Position numbers and translations under genes: made by a program
Part shown: in pieces, positions 1 to 10,539 of the stretch
How positions within the stretch are numbered: position 1 is the first letter of the stretch
Layout of the letters: the number at the start of each line of letters is the position of its first letter
Source: Polychytrium aggregatum
Taxonomy: Eukaryota > Chytridiomycota > Chytridiomycetes > Polychytriales
Direction of reading: 5' to 3'
Assembly: GCF_025602895.1 (NCBI RefSeq)
Contig: NW_026516242.1
Coordinates: forward strand, 351,323-415,322
Length of the DNA: 64,000 bases
The notes under the pieces: generated by a model
Database searches by the model: none
The model's input: only the letters and a program-made list of their open reading frames with translations
Told to the model about the DNA's origin: nothing

Positions 1-788
1 GGTGTGATGCGCACTTTTCATTCCTGTATGTGTACCAATACGTCTCTACATTCTCTCTCCCTATCTATCCCCCCTCCATCCAATACATTTCGCAGATTTG
101 CATCACGGTACTGAACGAGCTCCAGCTCACCGCACTCCCCACCCCATGCACACTCGCTCGACCTGTGGACCCTGTATGCCACCAGGGAGGTGGTCACAAT
201 CTTGGGGGGCTGCATCGCCTCGAGACACATCGGGGCACTTCCAGTCCGTCCAAACTGGAGTAGGACTGCATTTGGGTGTTGACCACTTCTTTGTAATGGC
301 TTGAGTCCGATGGAGTCGTATGCAATAAAACCTGATCAGCTGCCTCAGGGTGAAGACATCGGATCACTGCCCGTTCATACCATCCAGTTCCCCACCAGCG
401 CCAGCACCAGCATCAGCATCAGCGCCAGCACCAGCACCAGCGCCAGCACCAGCACAATCCAATCCCCGTCAGTTTGACTCACCGTCTCTCGCTCCGCATT
501 TCATATGTCGCTGCACATGCAAGCAGCCCCCTGATTGGCGTGGCTGCTGCGCCGAGAACAGTCACTCCTTTGTCGATGGTTCCCGGTGCCTTCTCGTTCG
601 CACGTGATAATCCGTTGTCTTGGGCCTGATCGGCACAACAGCCGCTGCCGCCAATCCAGCATCGCTCCAGCTCGTGCAAACCTCCAGGGCTCGCCGGCTG
701 TCCTCGGATCTATGCGCTTCCAGCACCTGTCTCTGAGGTGCTCTGCAGATATGAGTCATGATTGGCAGGACATATGTGTGCGAGCAGC
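1..788. other. Upstream region without a supported gene
   Basis: No reading frame here has recognisable protein similarity or a convincing exon structure. A (CCAGCN)n hexanucleotide-type repeat occupies about 393-455. The distal part is probably the promoter region of the gene starting at 920. Confidence 0.5.
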
Positions 789-795
789 TATAAAT
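789..795 (+). promoter_or_regulatory. TATA box of the oleate hydratase gene
   Basis: TATAAAT lies about 125 bp upstream of the ATG at 920 and is followed by a C/A-rich stretch suited to a short 5' UTR. Similar TATA boxes precede other genes in the window (12144, 16275). Confidence 0.5.
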
Positions 796-919
796 CTCAC
801 GCGACGGCCGCTGGTCGAGCCATCCCATCACCTCAGTCAGTCCCATCACCAACGACTTATATCAACCAACTAGATCCCACATTAGCGATCTCATCCATCC
901 TTTTGCTCTCACCCGCATC

Positions 920-3379
920 ATGGTAAGCACTGGCATCGCATCCTGTGTTCGGGGTTCCCACTGGCAGATGATAGGCACATTGTTGCCCATCGCCGTCCGT
1001 CGCCGTCCATCGATTCTCACGCCCGTTGATTCCTTGCTGCCCACCCGAGCTCAGTTCAACATCATCAGAAACCTTACCAAGACCGAGCCCGTCGAGCATC
1101 CCTCTGCCGAGTCGCAAGTCTACCTGGTTGGCGGCGGCATTGCTGCCCTCAGCGCCGCCTTCTACCTGATCCAGGATGCTGGCATGGATGGCGCCAACAT
1201 TCACGTCCTTGAGAACCTCAAGGTGCCTGGTGGCAGCATGGACGCGCACGGTACTGCCGAAAAGGGCTACCTGATGCGTGGCGGACGAATGTTCGACAGA
1301 GGTACGGCTCTTTCGAGACACATGCGAGAGATCCTGACTCTCCCCAGCGCTCTTCGTCGGACGGCCACCGCCACAGTTCATTTGGCCTGATGCATGCTGG
1401 TCACTCCTCTCCATGCGCCCACGGGCCCTCGTGTTTCATATCCCCATACCTCTAACACTCTACCGCTCCCCGACATTTGGCATCGCCGTCTCCGCTGCAG
1501 AGGCCTACACTTGTCTCTATGACATTCTCGCCAACATCCCCTCGCTCCGAACCCCTGGCAAGTCCTGCAAGGAGGATATCTTTGAGTTCTCGGCCCAATT
1601 CAAGACCTGCTCCAAGGCTCGAGTCGTCGCCGAAGGAGCCAAGATCATGGACGTCCACACCCTGGGCCTCAATATCAAGGACCGCGCTGCCTTTACCGAG
1701 CTCATCCTCTTGCCCGAGGCCATGATCGACGGCAGAAAGATCAACGACTACTTCACCGAGGAGTTCTTCACCTCCAACTTCTGGTACTGCTTCTGCACCA
1801 CATTCGCCTTCCAGCCCTGGCACAGCTTGCTCGAGTTCCGTCGATACGCTTTGAGATTCATGCACGAGGTGCCCCAGCTCGACACCTTGGCTGGTGTCTG
1901 GCGAACTCCCTACAACCAATACGACTCGATCATCCATCCGCTGCAAAAGTGGCTGAGCGAGAAAGGTACAATGTCAATACGACGCCCCAGCGACTCGCTG
2001 CTATGATGTTGCTATGACGCTGCTATGCTGCTGCTATGACGCTGCTATGACGCTGCTATGACGCTGCTATGACGCTGCTATGACGCTGCTATGACGCTGC
2101 TATGCTGCTTGATCAAAGACGCTGTTTTATGGTGATTGACAATGGCTTTGGTCCTCTAACCTCAAACCTCGGATCACGTCTCCATCCAGGTGTTCAGTTC
2201 GAGTACGATACCATCGTCACCTCGGTGGACTTTGAGATTCTTGAAAACCAAAGGTACGTACGCTTTGCTTTCTTCTTGGTCGTGCCCCACACCTGATTCG
2301 GCTGCCAGGAGGCCATTGCAGACCCTCATCGGCGTCCTAGCGCCCTTATCCTGACTTGTGTGTCTCCACTCTTCCTCCGGATATCTTCAGATACATCTAC
2401 GCAATCCACGGCACCCGAAAGGGCGTCCGCTTCGATACCGAAATCAAGCGCACGGACCTGTGTCTGGTCACTTTGGGATCCATGACGGCCGGCTCCAGCA
2501 TTGGTTCCATGAGCACTCCGCCCAAGATCGACAACGAGGCGGCCAAGAATGACCCATGTTGGGTCCTCTGGCGCGACATTGCCAAGCGACAGCCCGACTT
2601 TGGTCGACCTGAGGTCTTCTATGACCACATCAACGACTCCAAGTTCCTGTCCTTCTCCGTCACCTTCCACGACTCGACCTTCATGGACCGCCTCGTCGAG
2701 TGGACCAAGAACGAACCCGGCACAGGCGCCCTGGTGACCTTCAAGGACTCGAACTGGTTCATGTCCACAGTCTTCCCTCACCAGCCACACTTTGCCAACC
2801 AGCCCAAGAACGTCAATGTCATGTGGGGCTACTCTCTCTTCCCCGATCGGGTCGGCAACTTTGTCAAGAAGCCCATGACCGAGTGCTCGGGCGAGGAGAT
2901 TCTGATCGAGCTCTTGAACCACTACCAATTCACGGACATTCTTGAGCCTGTCCTGAAATCGGCCAACTGCATTCCGTCCATGCTCCCGTACACCATGAGC
3001 CAGTTCAACCAGCGCCGCATCACCGACCGGCCCAAGGTCATCCCTCAGAATGCCATCAACTTTGGCTTCATGAGTCAGTTTGTCGAGAGTATCCCGGAAG
3101 ACACCGTCTTTACGGTCGAATATTCTGTCCGGTACGTGACGGATTACATCCCGCCTCTCTGTGCATTGGCTTGCATTCGCCTCACTCCATCGCATTTCTC
3201 TTTGGTTGGTGGTTGGGTTTGATGTCGCCGAGTCCTGACCGTGTCTGCTTCATTCCCACAGCTGTGCCCAAATTGCTGTCTACGGCTTGCTCAAGCTGGA
3301 CAAACCTCTGACTCCGATCTACAAGGGCTGGCTGGATCCCAAGGTCCTCGTGAAGTCGTCGCTGGCCATCAACTCGTGA
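920..3379 (+). CDS. Oleate hydratase (MCRA family), six exons
   Basis: FAD-dependent hydratase that adds water to the cis-9 double bond of oleate to give 10-hydroxystearate. Proposed exons: 920-922, 1055-1301, 1501-1965, 2190-2253, 2391-3131 and 3262-3379, all with GT-AG introns. They join in frame to 545 codons plus TGA, close to the 550-650 residues usual for the family. The Rossmann nucleotide-binding stretch (GGGIAALSAAF) is near residue 25, followed by GGRMFDREAY, TTFAFQPWHS and RTPYNQYDSI, all hallmarks of this family. The first exon is only the ATG, directly followed by GTAAGC. The first intron is 132 nt, in frame and stop-free, so an unspliced form would carry 44 extra residues. The third intron holds an 11-bp minisatellite. 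It converges on the GPI10 gene. Family assignment is strong; substrate specificity is inferred. Confidence 0.93.
2001..2108. repeat. 11-bp minisatellite in an oleate hydratase intron
   Basis: Tandem copies of an 11-bp unit (TGACGCTGCTA and variants) fill most of the intron between 1965 and 2190. The array is non-coding in the spliced gene. Confidence 0.9.
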
Positions 3380-3485
3380 GCCAGCTGTGTCGCTCGCATA
3401 AAGCCAGCCCACCTATTATCTCTCTAGATCCTTGGGGTATGCCATACAATAGTAATACAGCATATTTGAAACAAACCGAAACAGG

Positions 3486-3534
3486 GTGTCCCTGAGTGTC
3501 CCTGAATGTCTTTGAGTGTCTCTGAGTGTCTGAC
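3486..3534. repeat. 10-bp tandem repeat
   Basis: About five imperfect copies of CCTGAGTGTC lie just downstream of the oleate hydratase stop codon. Confidence 0.8.
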
Positions 3535-3570
3535 AGTGATCTGTGGGCCGTGGTGGGCAAGCCGTGAGAT

Positions 3571-3929
3571 TGTTTCCGACCGTCGCTGGCAATCAAGTGG
3601 CCTCGGGTGGTTTAGGGAGCATCATCTTGAATACCCCGGTGGATCTCCTGTGGAATTGCCCAACTGGCAGTGATGTCGAGACTCTGGAATGTGGTGCATG
3701 CATTCGACCTTTGGCCCTCTCCATAGGTTCTCGACAACAAGGCAGTCGGATCGAGCGAGTCGGGGGCCATGTATTCTGGGACATGGCCATCTCTTGTGAC
3801 GGTGGGAATGCTCAGTGCTTGGCAAAGCTGGGCGAACTCGGTACGCATCCCCCTTTCCTTGGTGACTGGTCACGGTAGATAGGTGTATTCAAGACCCGGA
3901 GAAGACAGCTCGTCCAAAGCGAAACGAAG
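3571..3929. repeat. Dispersed repeat R1, copy 1
   Basis: The segment 3571-3905 recurs almost unchanged, in the same orientation, at 26453-26785 (a few substitutions and a 3-nt indel). Immediately after the shared part, 24 bp (3906-3929) match the other copy at 26791-26814 only in inverted orientation. No long coding frame, LTR or tRNA-like box is evident. It may be a short non-autonomous mobile element or a segmental duplication. Confidence 0.85.
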
Positions 3930-4329
3930 AACCATCTTTGAGCCAGGATTGTCGCTCAACCCATTTTGCATTCCACTGCATCTATCCGTCCCCCTCATCC
4001 CTTCATCCAGTCGCAACCTAAAGCGAATGGGCTGTGGAGTCAAATGTGACGACATTGTCGCAGACGAGACTCGGCCCTGCATCCCACCCTATTGAATGTA
4101 TCGAGCAGCGCAGAGCAGATCAGAGCAACGCACAGCAGCTCTTGGCCAGCCACATCTTCGGTAGTAGGATCGCCAGCATCGACGCAATCACGAGCGACAG
4201 TACACAATGACATCGCCCTTTCTTCGATCATCGTCATGAAAGTGGCTGTTGAAGAATCGTGCACACTGCATAGATATGGATGAGAGTACGTGTCAATTGC
4301 AGGGGGACTCATTCTTTCATGATGCAGCT
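3930..4329. other. Intergenic region between two convergent genes
   Basis: No gene or clear element is visible. It presumably holds the 3' UTR and poly(A) signals of the minus-strand GPI10 gene. Confidence 0.5.
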
Positions 4330-7300
4330 CTACCCTAGGCGCCAGCTCCGGCAAAGTCGCTCGAACACAACAATGCCCGTTCGCATGTCCGTAGCAATCC
4401 ACAGCTTCTCACAGCTTACCACTCGATAGTCCGAGCCAAGGATGAGATCCCGCATGAGTGCCTCCAGTGTCTGGAAAATGACAATGTGGCTTGGCCAGCT
4501 GTACCTTTGAATCTTGTAGGGCTGACCCGGGACGGCGATAGGTTCTGTGTCCTCGCCAGCAGCGGCGACTGTGTGTAAGGTCTTGTTTCCAAAACTGGGT
4601 GAGAAGTACTGCTGGATGAACTGATGCGGCTGGGAATAGAACAGATCATCTTCTGGAATGTATGATCCGCGATCGACGACGCCCAGGGGCGGCTCGCAGC
4701 TCAGAAACCGCATTTCAATATCCCGATGGATGTGGCTGTAGTACGGTGTCGAGTGGCAAGGCATCAGAAACAAAATGCCGTCGACCGAGACTGGTTGGTT
4801 TCGAATCGTTGTTCGCAGCCAGGTCATCACGTCAATGACGCCGCGCTGGTGCACATTGGAAAAATAGTAGGCCGCGCCAAAATTGGTGATCGCCAAGAAG
4901 GCCAGCCAGATGTACAAGTCCAAGCGGCGCACGAGCTTCATCTTCCAGGAGACTGGCTGTTCGACCGCCTGTTCACGATCGAGCTTCACAGCCTTGGCCA
5001 AGCTTGCGAGCTGCACGCCGGAATATGCCAACGTGATTGGAAGGATTGGTAAAATAAAACGAAACTCTTTGTGGGCAAGGAGGCTATATCCACCGATCGT
5101 CCACAGCATCAGAAAGAGCGGCAACCGAAGGCGTGTCTTGCGTATTCCCAAGATCATGGCTGGAATGAAGGTCAAGGCAACAACTGGATATCCTTGGGTC
5201 CAATACCAGTGCCATGGATGTCCTCCGTAAAATATCGATATGTTGTGGACGATGTTGACTTTGAAAAAGTTGAAGGGCGTGAAGGTTAGGCTCTTGTAGA
5301 AGGCCTTATCGATCACGACTGCAAAGACTATGGCCACCGTTCTGAAGGAGGAGACAAAAGGTGCAACATGAGAGCAGCGCCAACGAAGTCAACAACGCCA
5401 ACGGCACCAACAGAGCCGGCGACGACAAGTCGGCTGTGAGACGTCCAGCACAGCGCCGCTGCAAGCCGATCCCATCACGACAGGATCAAACTATACGTAC
5501 GCCACCACAGCAACCTTTCCCAGGATCGAGAGTGAGTTTTTCCGATTCTGCCAAAGCAGATGAGTGCCCATGAAGATCCACAGGATTGCGTTTGTGGGCC
5601 GGACGATGCATCCAGCCGCAGCAACAGCAAGCGCTATCCATAGATCCCTGCAAACACATGTGGAGCGCGTTAACCTACGGAAGCAAATAAGATTCTATGG
5701 AAGCTATGGGCGCAGCACATTCCTGGGCCGGGACAAGTCGCGCATTGGAGTGGCATACCTGTCCTGTGCTTGGGACTTGATCCGCGTCCATGGCCAGTAG
5801 TAGAGAGCCACGACCGTAAAGGTCGTTTCCATGCAGTTCGAAAACGTCCGCACGCCGCAAAAGTAATTGAACCACGACATGAATGACGCAGCGAGCTGGC
5901 CGGCACGATACACGGCATCGATCGCGAGATGGTGTTGGTGATGAAAGGGTCAGTTCCTGATGGTCAGATGCACCCTGTTCGTTCCTCCATTGCTCTCAGT
6001 CAGAGTAGACCGATCTCCCTCGGTCACTCTTGCATACAAACATACCGCCCAGCTTGCAGCGTCCTTTCCAAAAAGCTTCCATGTCAGCATGAATGTGTAC
6101 GTGTCGGTCATGGCCGAGAAAGCCGCCTGAATCAGCTTGGGGGTCAAAATCTAGAGGTGTTCAAGAAACAAGTGCAGACAATTAGTCAGTATAACATATT
6201 GTGAGCGACAACATCGGATCGGCATAGAGCGTTACTCCCTCTGAGCGGGAGAGCATGATAGATGGTGGCATCCATTAGACCAATCCAACTGCCCACAGAA
6301 TGGTAGATCAGTGGGTACCGTTCGTTCTTGGATGAGTCCAAGTCCCAGTGCTGCAACTCACCACCAGCTCGGTGTTGTCTAGCCCGAGGCTCTTGAGGGC
6401 CTGGTATCCTAGTGCGAAAATGAACGGATGGGCAAAGCTGCGAATTTGGTGGGCCCACTCCCACGTCAGATGTCCATAGGTAACATCGGGGACAGTGCGA
6501 GTTAAGGAAGATGCTTGTGGCAGTCCGCCATTGGAACGGTATCGATGCAGGCCATAAGGGTGAAGATTGCAGACAGACATGATGTGGCATGGCCGGCACA
6601 ACGGGCGTCATGAAAAGGATATCCAAAAACAAAGGCATGGGCGACTTCAAGCGACTGCCAGTATTCATCAGGGCTGAAGAAGGTCTTGACCGAGACGGCA
6701 TTGTAGGCTCGGAAGGCAAAGGCAGCCAGGAAAATTTTGAGAAACAGCGTGGGCTTCAGCGGAATGGAGATGCGCGTCTTCTCGCTGCTGATGTGGGCCG
6801 ACAGTGGCGATGACTCCGAAGACTTGGCCGGGACTGCTTTCTTTGGCATGGGCCGCCGTGATTCAGGCGGATTTGCGGCTGCCTTTGCGTGACTCGTCGT
6901 GCGTCGCCGCGACGCAGAGCCGTCGGAGAGAGATGCGATTCGAACAGGGGCCTCGTGCCCGTCGAACTGCTCGAAGCTCACCCTTCCATCACCCTGATCG
7001 TCATAGTAGTCGCTGTACTTGTCCTCTGCTTCAAAATCGTGCTCGTCGTCTCCATCCATATCGTCGGTCCAGTCTTCGTCGCTGGTGCCCACCTTTGGCG
7101 ACCGCCGCTCGGGCGGGGGACAGGTGGGTCTCCGTCGCCGAATCTGGAGGGTGGCTTTGGGTTGTGGTCGACGCCAATGCATCTCAGCAGCAGGCGCTGG
7201 ACCGTTGGCGGGTGTTCGAGAGGGCATCGGATGTGTCTTTGAGATCGCTGCTAAGCGGGTCTTGAGGGCATCGATGCTGGCCTTCCGCTTGATTCGTTCC

Positions 7301-7416
7301 TGGCAGAACTGCTCCCAGGACATGTCCAAACCGCCGGGCGGGTTGGGCAGAGCAGCATCGGGAACAGACTGGGAACTCTCCTGGAGGTCGGGTAGGGGCG
7401 GCTCTGCTGATGCCAT
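4330..7416 (-). CDS. GPI10: GPI mannosyltransferase 3 (PIG-B/Gpi10, GT22), six exons
   Basis: ER membrane enzyme that adds the third mannose to the glycosylphosphatidylinositol precursor from dolichol-phosphate-mannose. Exons in gene order: 7416-6623, 6479-6362, 6150-6046, 5895-5759, 5647-5501 and 5341-4330; these give 770 residues. Diagnostic features are PDEYWQSLEVAH before a conserved VFGYGHLTWEW, then YGGHPWHWYWTQGYPV and the HKEFRFILP motif of GT22 enzymes, with several hydrophobic membrane segments between. The first ~210 residues are low-complexity and acidic or proline/serine-rich, longer than in yeast or human homologs. The first intron (6622-6480) is AT-AC type with U12 signals; the other four are GT-AG. 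The start at 7416 is chosen because the upstream ATG at 7680 would run through the short divergent promoter. The gene shares that promoter with the SH3/EH gene. Confidence 0.92.
6480..6622 (-). other. U12-type AT-AC intron in GPI10
   Basis: On the minus strand the intron starts ATATCCTTTT and ends AC. A TTCCTTAAC branch-site match lies at 6509-6501, 22 nt before the 3' end. Removing exactly these 143 nt rejoins VFG with YGHLTWEW, the conserved family sequence, in frame. No GT-AG pair achieves this. Confidence 0.88.
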
Positions 7417-7694
7417 GGGCGAAAAGCGCTTCAGAGGGCGGGAGGGGTGGAGCTGGGAGGGGGCAGGCGAGATTGGGAAAGCGCAACAACAGCAGCAGCA
7501 ACAGCAGGAGAGCCAGAAGGCCGCGGCAGCAAGGGCATGCAGGCGCGCGGTTTCGGCGGCACGTGTCCGTCCCTGTGGATGCAGCCTGGCTCGATCCAGA
7601 TCAGCCGCGCCTTCTCGGCGTCCTTGGCTGGATGTTCGCCCGCCCTTCCCATCACCGAGCCAGCTGCTGCAAGCGTCCAAGAAAGACCGCCGCC
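7417..7694. promoter_or_regulatory. Short divergent promoter region, GPI10 and SH3/EH gene
   Basis: Only 278 bp separate the proposed start codons of two oppositely transcribed genes. The interval contains a CAG/CAA-rich run at about 7486-7511 and no clear TATA box. Confidence 0.5.
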
Positions 7695-10539
7695 ATGCGG
7701 GCCATTGCGCTCTACGACTGCTTCGCCGATGGCGATGGCGAGATCAGCTTTTCTGTGGGCCAGCTCATCCTCGAAGGTGACGACCGCTCTGTCCACAGCG
7801 CTGCGTCGGTGCCCCCGCTTGTCCGAGGCAAGAATGCGACACTCACGGCGATTGCCACCGCTTGGACGCCTATCCGCAGTGACCCCGGACCCGGAGCCTG
7901 GCTGGTTCCAAGGCCGTCTCGAAAACGGCACCGTCGGACTATTCCCAGGCAACTATGTCCGGTTTGAAGAGGATGTAAGCCTATCGCCTCCCCTCTCCTC
8001 TTGCCTTCCCAGACATTGGCTCGGTTGATACCGACGATATCTGGGGCTGGCTAGCAGCCCCTTGTCAATCCGTGCGCTGGGACCAAGTGCCGCCGCATGC
8101 CTGCAGCGTATTCACTCAATGCGTCTCTGCGGCCGTCAATGCTCCTGCACTCTGTTTGATGTCCCGACGCAGCCGCCCAAAATCAAGCCAAACGCCGACG
8201 CAGCGCCCGTCTCGGCCGTGAAACAGGCACAACTGGTACGAGTGCATCATTCGCTCAACGAGTCCGGTGGTTGACAAGATTGGGCAACAGCACTCTGTCG
8301 GTCCAAGCGATCTGGATTGGACTAGACTGGACTAGACTGGACTAGACTGGACTAGACTGGACTAGACTGGACTAGACTGGACTAGACTGGACTAGACTGG
8401 CACTTGGCTGCTGCTGCTATTTCACAGCCTTGTCGTCCCAGCTCGAACAGGGTGTCCAATGGATGTGATGAGTTTGTGTGGGCTCCGTCTCGCTGACCCC
8501 TTGCAATTCTTGGCCACTTTCCCTGCCCCCGTCCCTGTCCATCAATCCCGATGCTCAATCGATCCAGAACTTTGAAAAAAAGGAAACCGGGTCTTCCAAC
8601 CCTCCGTCCGGTGGATTGAAGCCATCGGGATCGTCGGGCTCCATCTCCAGCTTGGCCACAGACTTCCGAGCCAATCTCCGCAAGATCAGCAAGAGCGACG
8701 AGCGGCCGGGGTCGGTATCGGATTCGGAGGTCCAGCGGAACAAGGTCAATCCACAGTCCATGCGCGCAGCGCTGGTGGAAAAGTCTGGACATATTGCCCT
8801 TTCGGGGATGGAGCGAGCCGGCATCAAGCCCAAGTCGCCCGAACCAAGCCAGAGCCAGAGCCAGAGCCAGGATCCACGACCAAATGCAGTCCAGCAAACC
8901 GGAATCAAGTCGTCCTCAAGCGCTACATCATTGAGCTCTCTGGGGGACCAACCACCCTCGCTTCCTCGGCGGCCAACGCAGCCCGTCGTACCCAGCGCCG
9001 CCGCCTCGAGCACCGAAGAAACTCAGGAGTCTACGAGCGTGGAAGCACTTCGCAGCAAGTTTTCGGGCGGCGTCGCATCCAAGCCCGCTCAGCCGCCGGT
9101 AGTTCCAGGCAAACCCGCTGAGATCAAAGCCTACAATGTCGGGGCAAAGGGCGGCATCAAGTCCGACTCTGAAGCCGATGAGGCTCCGCGCGCCCTGCGT
9201 CCATCCGAGGTTAAGAAGCTGCAGGGACTAGGCAGTCCCGACGACACAACCAGCGCCCCGGCGACATCCAAAGCACCGTGGTCGACAAAACCATCCGAAA
9301 TCAAAGCAGCCCAGGTGCTTACGGATCCTGATGCTCTCGCGGGCAATCCCTGGAAGGACATCAAGGCTGTATCGACCACTGCAATTGCGACGGCACCTGC
9401 CTCCCAACAGACATCGCCCGAGCCGCGAACCAAACCAGCGCCGCCTATCACCCGGTCTTCCACGGAGCCAGCGCCCACCGCATCGTCTGCCTCAATCCAG
9501 CTTTCGCCTGCCATCAAGCCGAAGCCGCCTGTGCCGCCGCCATCGAGAGGTGTGAGGCCAATCGAGTCGCCCAGCGCCACTCCGGCCCCTCCCACCGCCC
9601 CTGTATCCAGTGGCGGACCGCCGCTCCCACCCCGACCTAACATCAAGAGCGATCTACCACCGCCCCTACCACACCGCAAGCCAGGTACGCTATGCTTCGA
9701 TCCGTCCTTCTCGCGTAGATACGGATGCGCACGATGCACTTGATGTCCTGTGCAACATACGGACTGATTTGAAGTGCGCCAGGGACTTTACATCTTGTGT
9801 ATTATATCTTACATCGTGCAACTTGCATGGTGCATGGTGCATGGTACATGGTGTGACGTTAGCTATGCAAAGCTATGGTCATTGAAGGGCATTCATATCC
9901 CCGTAACATTCCCACTAACGACCGCTGGTCTCGGCTCTCGACCACAGCAACAAGCGATGTACAAACGCTCACTGCAGGCGCCAAGAAACGATACGAGCGG
10001 CTCTTTGCCGAACTTGACAAAGCAGCGGCGGGATATCTAAAAGGCGACCAAGTCCGCACGATCTGGCTCCGATCCATGCTCGACAACAAAACCCTAGGAC
10101 TGATCTGGTGGGTCTCGGCGATCTGGATACATGCTGCGCTTGGATCTCATGCAGAGGGCCATGCTCCTCCACCATCGCGCAGTACGGCCACACTTCCAAA
10201 TGTCCCTCTCCAGCTGTCACTCACCAATTCGGCGGTGCTACGATGTCTGCCGTTGGACGTACTTCCTGCAGGAATCTGGCGGACATGGACAGCGATGGCA
10301 TGCTGAGCAAGAGCGAGTTTGTAGTCGGAATGTATCTGATAGGTAAACTTGACCACCGCACAAACAAGCCGTCTGTCGAATGTATCTGAACCCGCACAAT
10401 AACCAGCTGCGGGTGCCCGAAGCAGCGATCCCCGAGCTTGACAACTCAGATACCTTCTTTATTTCTTGCAGATGAACGACTGAGTGGGAACGCCGTGCCC
10501 GAGACCCTGTCAGCCGCCATTGTGTCGCAGTCTCGATAG
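7695..10539 (+). CDS. SH3 and EH domain protein, possibly Irs4/Tax4-like, seven exons
   Basis: Adaptor-type protein of 551 residues. Proposed exons: 7695-7776, 7880-7974, 8173-8235, 8568-9684, 9948-10107, 10272-10342 and 10472-10539, all in phase. An SH3 domain occupies about residues 1-55 (starts MRAIALYDCF, ends GLFPGNYVRF). A long Pro/Ser/Lys-rich, presumably disordered linker follows. A C-terminal EH domain covers about residues 455-545, with YERLFAELDK, GYLKGDQVR and the EF-hand-like DMDSDGMLSKSEF. EH domains bind NPF peptides, usually in endocytosis or phosphoinositide control. A C-terminal EH domain recalls fungal Irs4/Tax4 (regulators of an inositol 5-phosphatase), though an N-terminal SH3 domain is not part of those yeast proteins as I know them. 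The linker repeats a KP(A/S)EIKA-like motif. Both domain calls are strong; pathway is inferred. Confidence 0.88.
8318..8400. repeat. 10-bp minisatellite in an SH3/EH gene intron
   Basis: About eight perfect head-to-tail copies of TGGACTAGAC lie in the intron between 8235 and 8568. Confidence 0.95.

Noticed and set aside
2001-2108. CRISPR-like array
   Set aside because: The units are contiguous 11-mers without spacers, an ordinary minisatellite; the same holds for 8318-8400.
7416-7680. Upstream in-frame ATG for GPI10 at 7680
   Set aside because: It would add 88 low-complexity residues and cover the whole divergent promoter of the SH3/EH gene; 7416 is the first ATG leaving room for a promoter.
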